DNA of 10,905 bases, from assembly GCA_903883985.1 (NCBI GenBank), contig CAISDD010000374.1:1-10905 (forward strand), given 5' to 3'. Position numbers and translations under genes: made by a program. Of this stretch, positions 1-5,866 are shown in pieces. Source of the stretch: an uncultured Pseudomonadota bacterium (GTDB lineage Bacteria > Pseudomonadota > Gammaproteobacteria > Burkholderiales > Thiobacillaceae). How positions within the stretch are numbered: position 1 is the stretch's first letter; every line of letters starts with the position of its first letter. The notes below the pieces were generated by a model. That model was not told the DNA's origin. It did not search any database and saw only the letters and a program-made list of their open reading frames with translations.

Positions 1-17
1 CACCGTTGCGAGTCCGC

Positions 18-51
18 GTGGGCAAACGATAAGGCCGTTTGCCCACCCTAC
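18..51 (-). repeat. REP-like palindrome with GTAG head (family A)
   Basis: A perfect inverted repeat has 11-bp arms at 18-28 (GTGGGCAAACG) and 36-46 (CGTTTGCCCAC) with a 7-nt loop. On the minus strand a GTAG tetranucleotide at 48-51 lies just before the palindrome, which is the usual layout of REP sequences mobilised by RAYT transposases. It has no T-tract, so it is not a typical intrinsic terminator, although it lies downstream of the secretion operon. No RAYT gene is in the window. Family membership is inferred from the layout, not from a database match. Confidence 0.6.
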
Positions 52-86
52 CCGGCTGGAATGGGTGTCCAGCTTGTCGTGGAAGA

Positions 87-110
87 CGCAAGCAAGGATG
101 CCTGCGCTAC
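87..110 (-). repeat. REP-like palindrome with GTAG head (family B, copy 1)
   Basis: Arms at 87-94 (CGCAAGCA) and 99-106 (TGCCTGCG) pair with one mismatch around a 4-nt loop. On the minus strand the palindrome is preceded by GTAG at 107-110. The minus-strand core GCAGGCATCC closely matches the palindrome at 7511-7530, so this element occurs twice in the window. It follows the family A palindrome in the same orientation, forming a small REP cluster. Confidence 0.6.
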
Positions 111-112
111 AG

Positions 113-393
113 GGTCTCGCCAGTGCTTCTTCAGCCTGCTCTCCTGGGGTGGGTTACATCACTACCCCGCGAGAACGGGCGCTGACCGCACTATGCCGTG
201 ACATATTGAGAAGTTACAAACAAAACTCGTAACCATTTGTTTCTTCAAGAACGCATGGCCCGCGCGCGGGGTTAGGAAGCTGAGTAGTTACAAAAATCGG
301 CATGATGGATTGAGGTAAAGCCGGCGAGGACGCCGTCGCTAATTGCCAACGTAACCACTCCGGGTAGTCCGGTGAACAGGTCACGATGATGGA
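113..393. other. Intergenic region downstream of the secretion operon
   Basis: I see no gene in these roughly 280 bases on either strand. The stretch from about 200 to 300 is more AT-rich than its surroundings. It contains two copies of AGTTACAAA, at 212-220 and 286-294. A short hairpin (CGGCG-AGGA-CGCCG, around 314-327) lies after the last operon gene but is not followed by a T-run on the minus strand. I therefore do not call a terminator. The gene that normally follows, if any, is outside the window. Confidence 0.5.
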
Positions 394-885
394 TCAATGC
401 GTCGCCTCGACCACCGTAGCGAACACCCAGTCGGAGTAGTGGCCAGCCCCTTCGAATGTCAAGTCTTGCTTGGGGAAGCCGGCAATTTTCCGCGGACGCG
501 AGCTGGATGGACTGTGCAACCCTTTAATGCCGCCGCGTTCGTCGCGCAACAGCACCCACTCGCCGCCCCCCACCGGATCCTGCCAGAGGCGCCGGAGGTG
601 GCGCACGGTATTGGGGAAGCGCGGGTCGATCAGGAGGTCTTCCAGTTTCTTCGGGTAGACTTTATCGCTGCCCGGAGTCGATTGGTAGTAAGCGGTGAGG
701 GCTAGTCGGTATTGGTCGCCCACGAACAGGAGCTGAGCCTCCTTCTCCCGCGCCACGGCCGTTTGCCAATTCCTACCCACTAAGGCCAGGAGCAGGCCCA
801 GGACGCTGACCAGGAAAAGCAGGCCAATCAGGGTGAAGCCGGACTGCCGCGTCACCTTCTCCCCTGCTAACTCACCACTGCGCAT
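394..885 (-). CDS. Pseudopilin-like protein lacking Glu+5 (candidate tip subunit)
   Basis: A type II secretion or type IV pilin-like protein of about 163 residues. A short positively charged leader ends in QSG and is followed by FTLIGLLFLVSVLGLLLALV, the hydrophobic N-terminal helix of a class III signal peptide. Cleavage by a prepilin peptidase is expected between Gly and Phe. The mature position 5, almost always Glu, is Gly here, as confirmed by the codon frame. Minor pseudopilins such as GspK also lack Glu+5 and sit at the tip of the pseudopilus, so a tip or initiator role is inferred. The soluble part contains KKLEDLLIDPR and RLWQDPVGGGEWVLL, resembling other pseudopilin C-terminal domains. 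It is the last gene of the operon. The start is uncertain: ATG at 885 overlaps the preceding gene by 14 bp, and a GTG at 921 (175 aa) is also open. No strong ribosome site decides between them. Confidence 0.85.
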   Translation of the reverse strand: MRSGELAGEKVTRQSGFTLIGLLFLVSVLGLLLALVGRNWQTAVAREKEAQLLFVGDQYRLALTAYYQSTPGSDKVYPKKLEDLLIDPRFPNTVRHLRRLWQDPVGGGEWVLLRDERGGIKGLHSPSSSRPRKIAGFPKQDLTFEGAGHYSDWVFATVVEATH

Positions 886-1273
886 AGGGCCGCCCGTCGG
901 CACCGGTGCCAACGGCGCCACTCTTCACGTCGCCCACGCCACTCTTCACGTCACCCACGCCACTGCCCTCTTCACCAGGGGTCGTGGTCCAGGTATCACT
1001 GCGCCCAGTGACCGGGTCCATGGGAATGGCGCGCAGGTAATGTTCCGTAGCCAGCGCCTCTAGTGTATCGGGCCAGTGCCCCTTGTCGGCGTGGTACTGG
1101 TCCAGGGAGTCGCGCAGGGTTGCCAGGTTCTCCATCAGAACCGTTTCCTTGGATCGCTCGATGTGCTGGAAATAGCGGGGTGCCGCGATGGAGAGCAGGA
1201 GGGCGATGATGGACAGCACCACCAGCAGTTCCACCAGGGTGAAGCCTCGTTCGCAAGGGCGCGCACCTACCAT
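872..1273 (-). CDS. GspG-like type II secretion pseudopilin (133 aa)
   Basis: A pseudopilin with a ten-residue leader MVGARPCERG followed by FTLVELLVVLSIIALLLSIA. Prepilin peptidase cleavage is expected after Gly10, N-methylation on Phe11, and Glu+5 is present at residue 15. The rest of the helix (APRYFQHIERSKETVL) and the region WPDTLEALATEHYLRAIPMDP followed by DTW are typical of the GspG/PulG fold. The C-terminus ends in ADGRPYAQW. Within it, SGVGDVK occurs twice in tandem (residues 104-117), encoded by a 21-bp DNA duplication. The ATG at 1273 overlaps the previous gene's stop by 7 bp and is preceded by GAGAGGA 7 nt upstream, which supports this start. It is probably a minor pseudopilin, since the better GspG candidate is first in the operon. 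Confidence 0.92.
   Translation of the reverse strand: MVGARPCERGFTLVELLVVLSIIALLLSIAAPRYFQHIERSKETVLMENLATLRDSLDQYHADKGHWPDTLEALATEHYLRAIPMDPVTGRSDTWTTTPGEEGSGVGDVKSGVGDVKSGAVGTGADGRPYAQW
917..958. repeat. 21-bp tandem duplication inside a pseudopilin gene
   Basis: Two adjacent 21-bp units, at 917-937 and 938-958, differ at a single base (G932 versus A953). A partial third unit begins at 959 (GCCACT). The unit is in frame and duplicates SGVGDVK near the C-terminus of the 133-residue pseudopilin, so copy-number change would lengthen or shorten the protein without frameshifting it. Confidence 0.9.
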
Positions 1274-1788
1274 GTGCGGATCCTCTCGCCGTTGAGGGCA
1301 ACGTGGTCAGAGCGGGAATAGACATCGAACACGTCGTCGCCATCCTTGGGGTCGTCCGGTGAACTGGCGTAGCTGCGCTTACCCCAGGTGTCGGCGGCGC
1401 TGGCAGAGGCATCCGCAGCGAAGGGGTCGCGCGGCAGTCGGCGCAGGAAGTAGATGGGACGACGGTCCGGTTTGGTGATGTCAGGCACACCTTCGGTCAA
1501 TGATTTAAGCGTGTCCGGATACCCGTTGGAATCCGCCGCCGCCTCGACGCGCTTATCCACTACCGCCTGGTGGTAGGCGTCCAGTGCGCCGCGGATCTGG
1601 CGCAGGGCCAGGCGCACCTCGTCCTCCTTGTGGCGTTCCATGGTGACGCTCAGAAGCGGCACCGCCAGCGCGGACAGAGTGCCGACAATGGCCACAGCCA
1701 CCACGAGTTCGATCAGGGTAAAGCCGCCCGTCCTGGCCGCCCCCGCTCCAAAATGGGGGGGGAGACGCGTGGCCATCGCGAAAGTCAT
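1267..1788 (-). CDS. Type II secretion pseudopilin (173 aa)
   Basis: A pseudopilin with leader residues 1-22 ending in RTGG, then FTLIELVVAVAIVGTLSALA. Cleavage is expected after Gly22, and Glu+5 is present at residue 27. The helix continues into VTMERHKEDEVRLALRQIRGALDAYHQAV, the extended amphipathic part of the N-terminal helix. The globular part contains YPDTLKSLTEG, FLRRLPRDPFA and DTWGKRSY, then DVFDVYSRS near the C-terminus, resembling GspG-family proteins. The last residues include LNGERIRTW. The ATG at 1788 overlaps the secretin stop as ATGA, so translation is probably coupled. A second in-frame ATG at 1776 would give a shorter leader and cannot be excluded. It is probably a minor pseudopilin, but its exact equivalent among GspH, I and J cannot be assigned. 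Confidence 0.92.
   Translation of the reverse strand: MTFAMATRLPPHFGAGAARTGGFTLIELVVAVAIVGTLSALAVPLLSVTMERHKEDEVRLALRQIRGALDAYHQAVVDKRVEAAADSNGYPDTLKSLTEGVPDITKPDRRPIYFLRRLPRDPFAADASASAADTWGKRSYASSPDDPKDGDDVFDVYSRSDHVALNGERIRTW
1281..1287 (-). promoter_or_regulatory. Ribosome binding site for the 133-aa pseudopilin
   Basis: The minus strand reads GAGAGGA with 7 nt between it and the ATG at 1273. It is one of the few clear Shine-Dalgarno sequences in the operon and supports the chosen start. Confidence 0.6.
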
Positions 1789-3662
1789 GGCGCCGAGGGC
1801 TGCATGAGGGCACCCGTGGGCATCATGACTGCGGCAGCGGCCTCCGGATCGGGTTCCGCTTGCGCGCGCAGGGGCTGGTCGCTGGTCTGGCTATCGGTGC
1901 CGGCGAAGAATTCGCCGTCGGCCAGTTCCGGGCGCACGACGTTGGAGAGGATGTGCGGGGTGATGGTGAGGATGATCTCGGTCTTGTCGAGTTGATCGGA
2001 GTTGCTGGAAAACAGTCGGCCGAGGATGGGCAGGTCGCCCAGGCCCGGCACCTTGCTGGCGCCGGCGCGGTCGGCGTCGGAGATCAGTCCGGCCAGCACC
2101 TGGGTTTCACCGTCTTTCAGGCGCAGCACGGTGTTGGCGTTGCGGCTGCCCAGTTGATAGGTGAGCGTGCCGGTGGCGCTCTTGACTTGGTTGACGATGC
2201 TGGAGACTTCCATGCCGACCTTGATGGTGACGTCGCCCTCCAGGCCAACCTGCGGCTCCACGTCGAGCTTGAGGCCGACGTCCAGGTAGGTGACCGATTC
2301 GCTGATGACGCCGGTGGCCGTGGTGTTGGTGGTGATCACCGGCACTTTGTCGCCGACATGGATCTTGGCCTTTTCCCGGCTCTTCACCCGGATGCGCGGA
2401 TTGGCCAGGATGTTGACGTCGCTGGTATCCTTGCGGAGGTTCAGCGCGGGATTTGCGGAGACACCGATCTGGGTGGCGTTGAGGTGTTTCAGCATATCCA
2501 GGGTCAACGCTTGGGAGACCTGATTCGTGGTGGTGGCCACGGTAGCGCCGCTGTTGGTGGTTACCGTGTTCACATTAGCAATGCTCAGCACCGAGAACTG
2601 GTTAGGGTACTGTATCCCCAGATCCTGCAGCCGACTGCGGGTGACCTCCATGATCTCCACCTCCAGCATCACCTCGGCATCCGGACGGTCCGCCACGTTC
2701 ACCAGTTTTTCCGCCAGGCGCACTGCTTCGGGGGTATCGCGCACGACCAGCATGTTGAGCTTTTCGTCTACATACACGTCCTTGATCCGTGCCATGGTGC
2801 GCAGCAGCGCCATCACGTTCTTGGCCTCGGCGTAGGCGAGAAAGAAGCTCTTTACGACCTGGTCCTGGTAGTCCTTTACTTTGGCGGGCTGGTTGGGGTA
2901 GATCAGCACGGTATTGGCGTTGAGGATTTTCTTCGCCAACTGGTTGGTGGCGAGCAAGGTATCGAGGGCGTCGGCGAGTGGGGTATTGCGCGCGAATACG
3001 GTGGCCCTCTGGTCGAGTTTCACCTCTTTGTCGAACACGAAGTTCAGGCCGGACTGGCGGCTCAAGGCGTCGAATACCTGCTTCAACTGTGCATCGCGGA
3101 ATTCCAGGCTGACCGGGCGGCGGTAGGTGGCACCCAGATGCGGGATGTCGACGCCGCGCAGGCGACCGGTCTTCTCGTCGACCTGCTTGAGCAGGCGCTG
3201 TGCTTCCGGGTTGCCCGGTTCCCGCGCCAGCACGGAGCGCAGCCGTGCACGCGCAGCTTCCAGTTCGTTCTTAGCCAGGGCTTCGTTTGCCGCTTTCAGC
3301 AAGGACTGATTGTCCAGTCGTACCTGGACGGCGCCCAAGGCGCCGACGATGCGTGCGTCGTTGCCGTATTGCTGCTCCAGTTCGCGGTAAGCGGCAGCGG
3401 CGGCCCCCAGCTTGCCGGCACTCGCCTGGGCCTCGGCCGTTGCCAGGCCCTTCCGCAATTGTGTCTCACGCGCGCGCAACAGGGCGGTGCGGTACTGGGC
3501 ATTACCGGGATGTTTGGCGACGGCCTGTTCCAGTGAAGCCAGACCGGCCGCGTCACGACCTTCGGCCAGGAGTTTCTCGCCCTCTCGGTAGGCGGAATCG
3601 CTGGCGCAGGCGGTCAGCACCAGCGCGCTGGCAACAATCAAAATAGACGTCGGCCGTCTCAT
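1785..3662 (-). CDS. gspD: Lipoprotein secretin, GspD/PilQ/MshL class
   Basis: The outer-membrane secretin forms the multimeric gated channel of the machine. The 625-residue protein starts with a lipoprotein signal peptide, MRRPTSILIVASALVLTAC, whose lipobox LTAC puts the lipidated Cys at 19. Residue +2 is Ala, consistent with outer-membrane sorting. Residues about 25-160 are alpha-helical and TPR-like (for example GDARDAAGLASLEQAVAKHP-type repeats and LEAARARLRSVLAREPGNPEA). A secretin/TonB short N-terminal domain follows (about 183-257, VSLEFRDAQLKQVFDALSRQ), then an N1-type domain (about 270-325). The secretin core spans about 330-575, with NPRIRVKSREKAKIHVGDKV, and the family signature VPGLGDLPILGRLF at 538-551. 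Lipidation of the secretin itself suggests it may not need a separate pilotin, as in MshL-like secretins. The ATG at 3662 overlaps the upstream stop as ATGA. The last about 45 residues are a low-complexity tail. Confidence 0.96.
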   Translation of the reverse strand: MRRPTSILIVASALVLTACASDSAYREGEKLLAEGRDAAGLASLEQAVAKHPGNAQYRTALLRARETQLRKGLATAEAQASAGKLGAAAAAYRELEQQYGNDARIVGALGAVQVRLDNQSLLKAANEALAKNELEAARARLRSVLAREPGNPEAQRLLKQVDEKTGRLRGVDIPHLGATYRRPVSLEFRDAQLKQVFDALSRQSGLNFVFDKEVKLDQRATVFARNTPLADALDTLLATNQLAKKILNANTVLIYPNQPAKVKDYQDQVVKSFFLAYAEAKNVMALLRTMARIKDVYVDEKLNMLVVRDTPEAVRLAEKLVNVADRPDAEVMLEVEIMEVTRSRLQDLGIQYPNQFSVLSIANVNTVTTNSGATVATTTNQVSQALTLDMLKHLNATQIGVSANPALNLRKDTSDVNILANPRIRVKSREKAKIHVGDKVPVITTNTTATGVISESVTYLDVGLKLDVEPQVGLEGDVTIKVGMEVSSIVNQVKSATGTLTYQLGSRNANTVLRLKDGETQVLAGLISDADRAGASKVPGLGDLPILGRLFSSNSDQLDKTEIILTITPHILSNVVRPELADGEFFAGTDSQTSDQPLRAQAEPDPEAAAAVMMPTGALMQPSAP

Positions 3663-4123
3663 GGGGCGATCCTCAATATTTGCTGCAGGTTCAAAGCGGT
3701 CCAGGTGAAGAGGATGAAGTTATCGCTCGCCTGGTCCAGATGCCAGCCGGACAGGGCGTCGCCAACTTGCGTTTTCAGTACACGGTCGCCCTCGGTCAGG
3801 AAAATGATGTTCTTACCGCTTTCCTTCCAGCTCCCCAGGTATTGAAACGGCAGTGGGGGCGCCACCGGGGGTGGCGGTGGTGGTGGTGGCGGTGGTGGTG
3901 GTGGCACGTACTTAGGCGGTGGTGGTGGCCGCCAGTTCTGCGCCGGGAAGAGGTCGGCGCGTATGGTGCCAAGTCGCTCCGACTTGCTCGGTAGTGCCCT
4001 ACGCTCATATGCGCGATGATCCCGTTCCATCACGGTGCCCGCTACGCCCTCTTGCGGCCGCGGCCAGAAGGCGGCCAGGGTTGCCGTCAGAGCCAGGCCG
4101 AGCAACATCCGGTGTGGCGTCAT
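3659..4123 (-). CDS. Proline-rich periplasmic connector, GspC/PilP-like
   Basis: A 154-residue protein with one N-terminal hydrophobic segment (MLLGLALTATLAAFW), either a membrane anchor or a signal peptide. It is followed by a charged stretch, RADLFPAQNW, and two proline runs (residues 66-70 and 13 consecutive prolines at 74-86). The C-terminal domain (about 91-154) contains FQYLGSWKESGKNIIFLTEG, then GDRVLKTQVGD and LQQILRI. This pattern of beta strands resembles the homology region of GspC and PilP, which contacts the secretin. Its place directly before the secretin and after the PilO-like gene matches pilP. Homologues can be mislabelled 'translation initiation factor' because of the proline-rich part; nothing here supports a role in translation. 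The ATG at 4123 forms an ATGA overlap with the preceding gene. The function is inferred from position and fold pattern. Confidence 0.82.
   Translation of the reverse strand: MTPHRMLLGLALTATLAAFWPRPQEGVAGTVMERDHRAYERRALPSKSERLGTIRADLFPAQNWRPPPPPKYVPPPPPPPPPPPPPVAPPLPFQYLGSWKESGKNIIFLTEGDRVLKTQVGDALSGWHLDQASDNFILFTWTALNLQQILRIAP
3866..3904. repeat. Polyproline codon repeat (13 Pro), CCA/CCG microsatellite
   Basis: On the minus strand the tract reads (CCA)4-CCG twice, followed by CCA, CCC and CCG. This is two perfect 15-bp units plus a remnant. It encodes an uninterrupted 13-proline linker between the membrane-proximal segment and the C-terminal domain of the connector protein. Being made of triplets, slippage here would change linker length rather than reading frame. 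Confidence 0.85.
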
Positions 4124-4617
4124 CGCGGCGCCTCCAGATTGAGGACGAAGCGCAGATGCGCTTCCAGGTCCGTGGTGGCGATGTCTTCACGGGTCAGTTC
4201 CAGATGTTCCAGAAGCAGCGCCGGGTCGTCGTTGAGTACCTCTGCCAGAAAGGCGCGCAGGGCCGAATAGGGGCCGTTTATCGGCAGGTCGATGTGCATC
4301 CGGCGGTTGTCGCCCACCCGTGTCTCGGCGTAGCGGCCTTCGTCCAGAACCAGGCCATGATGACGGGCGGCGGCGAACAGGCGCGGCAACGCGGCTTCCA
4401 CGCGTTCTCGCGGTACGGCAAGTGGTTTCTGCACGCGCTCACTGGCGAGGGGCAGCAGGGTCCGGCTGGCGGCGGCGGCTTGGCCAGTCGCCAGGGTTTC
4501 CTCAAGGGGTGCGTTCACCAGCAGGTCGCCCGCCACGGCGGCGAGCAGCAACAATGCCCCTAGTGCACCGGGCATACCCAGGCGGGCGAGCTGGAATACG
4601 AAGCGATCGAGCCTCAT
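4120..4617 (-). CDS. GspM/PilO-like inner-membrane assembly protein
   Basis: A 165-residue bitopic membrane protein with a short cytoplasmic N-terminus (MRLDRFVFQLARLG), one membrane segment at about 16-36 (ALGALLLLAAVAGDLLVNAP), and a periplasmic domain. The C-terminal half, with IDLPINGPYSALRAFLAEVL and LEHLELTRED, then LEAHLRFVLNLEAP, is the ferredoxin-like fold pattern of PilO and type b GspM proteins. In such machines it pairs with the L/PilN-like partner to form the inner-membrane platform. It lies directly after that partner, separated by 58 bp that contain a REP palindrome. No clear Shine-Dalgarno sequence is seen before the ATG at 4617. It ends in an ATGA overlap with the next gene. 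The assignment rests on topology, motifs and gene order. Confidence 0.85.
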   Translation of the reverse strand: MRLDRFVFQLARLGMPGALGALLLLAAVAGDLLVNAPLEETLATGQAAAASRTLLPLASERVQKPLAVPRERVEAALPRLFAAARHHGLVLDEGRYAETRVGDNRRMHIDLPINGPYSALRAFLAEVLNDDPALLLEHLELTREDIATTDLEAHLRFVLNLEAPR

Positions 4618-4628
4618 CGCGTTCGCCG

Positions 4629-4650
4629 GTAGGAGCGGGCTTGCCCGCGA
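4629..4650 (+). repeat. REP palindrome inside the operon (family C)
   Basis: A GTAG head at 4629-4632 is followed by a palindrome with perfect 6-bp arms, GCGGGC at 4635-4640 and GCCCGC at 4643-4648, around a 2-nt spacer. This matches the well-known GTAGGAGCGGGC-type REP sequences of Pseudomonas and related proteobacteria. It lies between the L-like and M-like genes, ending 12 nt before the M-like start codon. In the polycistronic message it would form a short GC hairpin that could affect stability or initiation. Confidence 0.8.
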
Positions 4651-4675
4651 TGGTGAGGTTGAGCATATCTCGGTT

Positions 4676-5866
4676 TCATCGAGTTCCCCAGCCGAGTTGT
4701 AGTTCGAACGACACCGGATGCCGGCCTTCCTCTTCTTGAACTTCGTGATGGGTCAGGCTGGCGTCCCTGAATCCAGGCTCGCCGCGTAACGTCTTGAGCC
4801 AGTCCAGCATGTCGGCCTCGCTACGCGCCTGGGCGCGGATCTGCACCGCGCCGCGCAGCGCATCGCCTTGTAGGCTCAACAAGGCGATGGACTCCGGACG
4901 CAGGGTTTCAAGACGATCCAACAACTCGCCCCAGGGCCGGACCGGCGCCGGGCTCTCCGCGACGACACGCAGGGTGTGTAAGCTGGCGGGAGCGGCGGGT
5001 ACTGTGAGGGAGATGGCGGCCAGTTTTTCCGTCAGGGTCGCATAGTGCTGCCCATAAAAGACGGCCAGACCCAATCCAACGGCCAACAACAACCAGGCCA
5101 CCAGGGGCGTGCGTGGCCTGGTTTGCAAAAAATCCGGGCTGGCGTGGCCAGTCAGGAGGGCAATGTCGTGCGTATTGGCGAGCACCCGCGCGCCGCTCCA
5201 GTCGCCCGCCATGCCGCAACCCACCAACTCCAAGGGGGCGTCTCCCAGACCATCGACCAGAGCTGCACGAGTCAGCAGATCGGTCAGGGCGCCGGGTTCG
5301 CCGCGCGCACTGTCGAGCTTCACCGCTACGCCGCGTTCGCGGCTGACCAGCGTGATCCGGCCTTGCTCCACCAGCGCCAGGCGTGCCGTGCCACGCCCAC
5401 CATATCGGGCCAGGGCCAGCGCCGGCCAGGGTGTCGCAGCGATTACGGTCAGGCCGGACTGTCTCAGGAGTTCCAGCAGTTCCGCCCAGTGTCCGGCGTC
5501 GATACCCGAGGCCAGGATGGGTTCACCAGATACGGCAGGACGGAAGGCAAGGCACCAGTTCGGAGCCAGCTCGCCGAAGCGTTCTGTCACCTGACTGTCC
5601 ACCCAACCACGGGTTTCCTCGTGATTCAAGCGGGTGGGCGCGCCGGGCAACAACCAGAGCGGCGCGAAATGCGAAGACACCACCACCGCCACGCGGCCCC
5701 TCGGCTTGGGGTTATCCAGCAGAATTCGCAGCGCAGCCATCGCCCCGGCCCAACCGGGCTCGGCCGGGGTGGCTGCGTGCAGACTTCCGCGTGAGCGCAG
5801 CAGCACCTGTCCGGGGCCGAGATAGAGGGTGGCGCTCGCGAACACGTCAATCAACGAACGTGACAC
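4676..5866 (-). CDS. GspL/PilM-PilN-like inner-membrane protein
   Basis: A 396-residue bitopic protein. Residues 1 to about 245 form a cytoplasmic domain with the strand pattern of a divergent actin-like (GspL N-terminal/PilM) fold, for example RGRVAVVVSSHFAPLWLLPG, GLTVIAATPWPALALAR and RLALVEQGRITLVS. No clear ATP-binding motif stands out. One membrane segment is at about 253-271 (TPLVAWLLLAVGLGLAVFY). The periplasmic C-terminus (about 272-396), with PWGELLDRLETLRPESIALL and ADMLDWLKTL, resembles the ferredoxin-like domain of GspL and PilN. It is thus equivalent to PilM and PilN fused. In such machines it recruits the ATPase to the membrane and pairs with the M/PilO partner. The GTG start at 5866 overlaps the end of gspE by 20 bp and is preceded by GGAGG with 9-nt spacing, which decides the start. 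Confidence 0.86.
   Translation of the reverse strand: MSRSLIDVFASATLYLGPGQVLLRSRGSLHAATPAEPGWAGAMAALRILLDNPKPRGRVAVVVSSHFAPLWLLPGAPTRLNHEETRGWVDSQVTERFGELAPNWCLAFRPAVSGEPILASGIDAGHWAELLELLRQSGLTVIAATPWPALALARYGGRGTARLALVEQGRITLVSRERGVAVKLDSARGEPGALTDLLTRAALVDGLGDAPLELVGCGMAGDWSGARVLANTHDIALLTGHASPDFLQTRPRTPLVAWLLLAVGLGLAVFYGQHYATLTEKLAAISLTVPAAPASLHTLRVVAESPAPVRPWGELLDRLETLRPESIALLSLQGDALRGAVQIRAQARSEADMLDWLKTLRGEPGFRDASLTHHEVQEEEGRHPVSFELQLGWGTR

Noticed and set aside
206..235. Plus-strand promoter TTGAGA-18-TAACCA and the AGTTACAAA repeats as att sites
   Set aside because: The -10 match is poor and no plus-strand gene follows. The 9-bp repeats are too short and have no integrase or element boundary nearby.
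310..330. Short GC hairpin as terminator of the secretion operon
   Set aside because: The stem is only 5 bp and no T-run follows on the minus strand.
1860..3536. Long 558-codon plus-strand ORF opposite the secretin
   Set aside because: It is the antisense shadow of a GC-rich gene and gives a His/Gly/Val-rich, domain-free product. The same applies to the 494-codon frame at 6066-7550.
3659..4123. Translation initiation factor assignment for the proline-rich protein
   Set aside because: It has no GTPase or IF domains. Only the proline-rich composition would suggest this, and the operon position and C-terminal strands fit a secretin connector.
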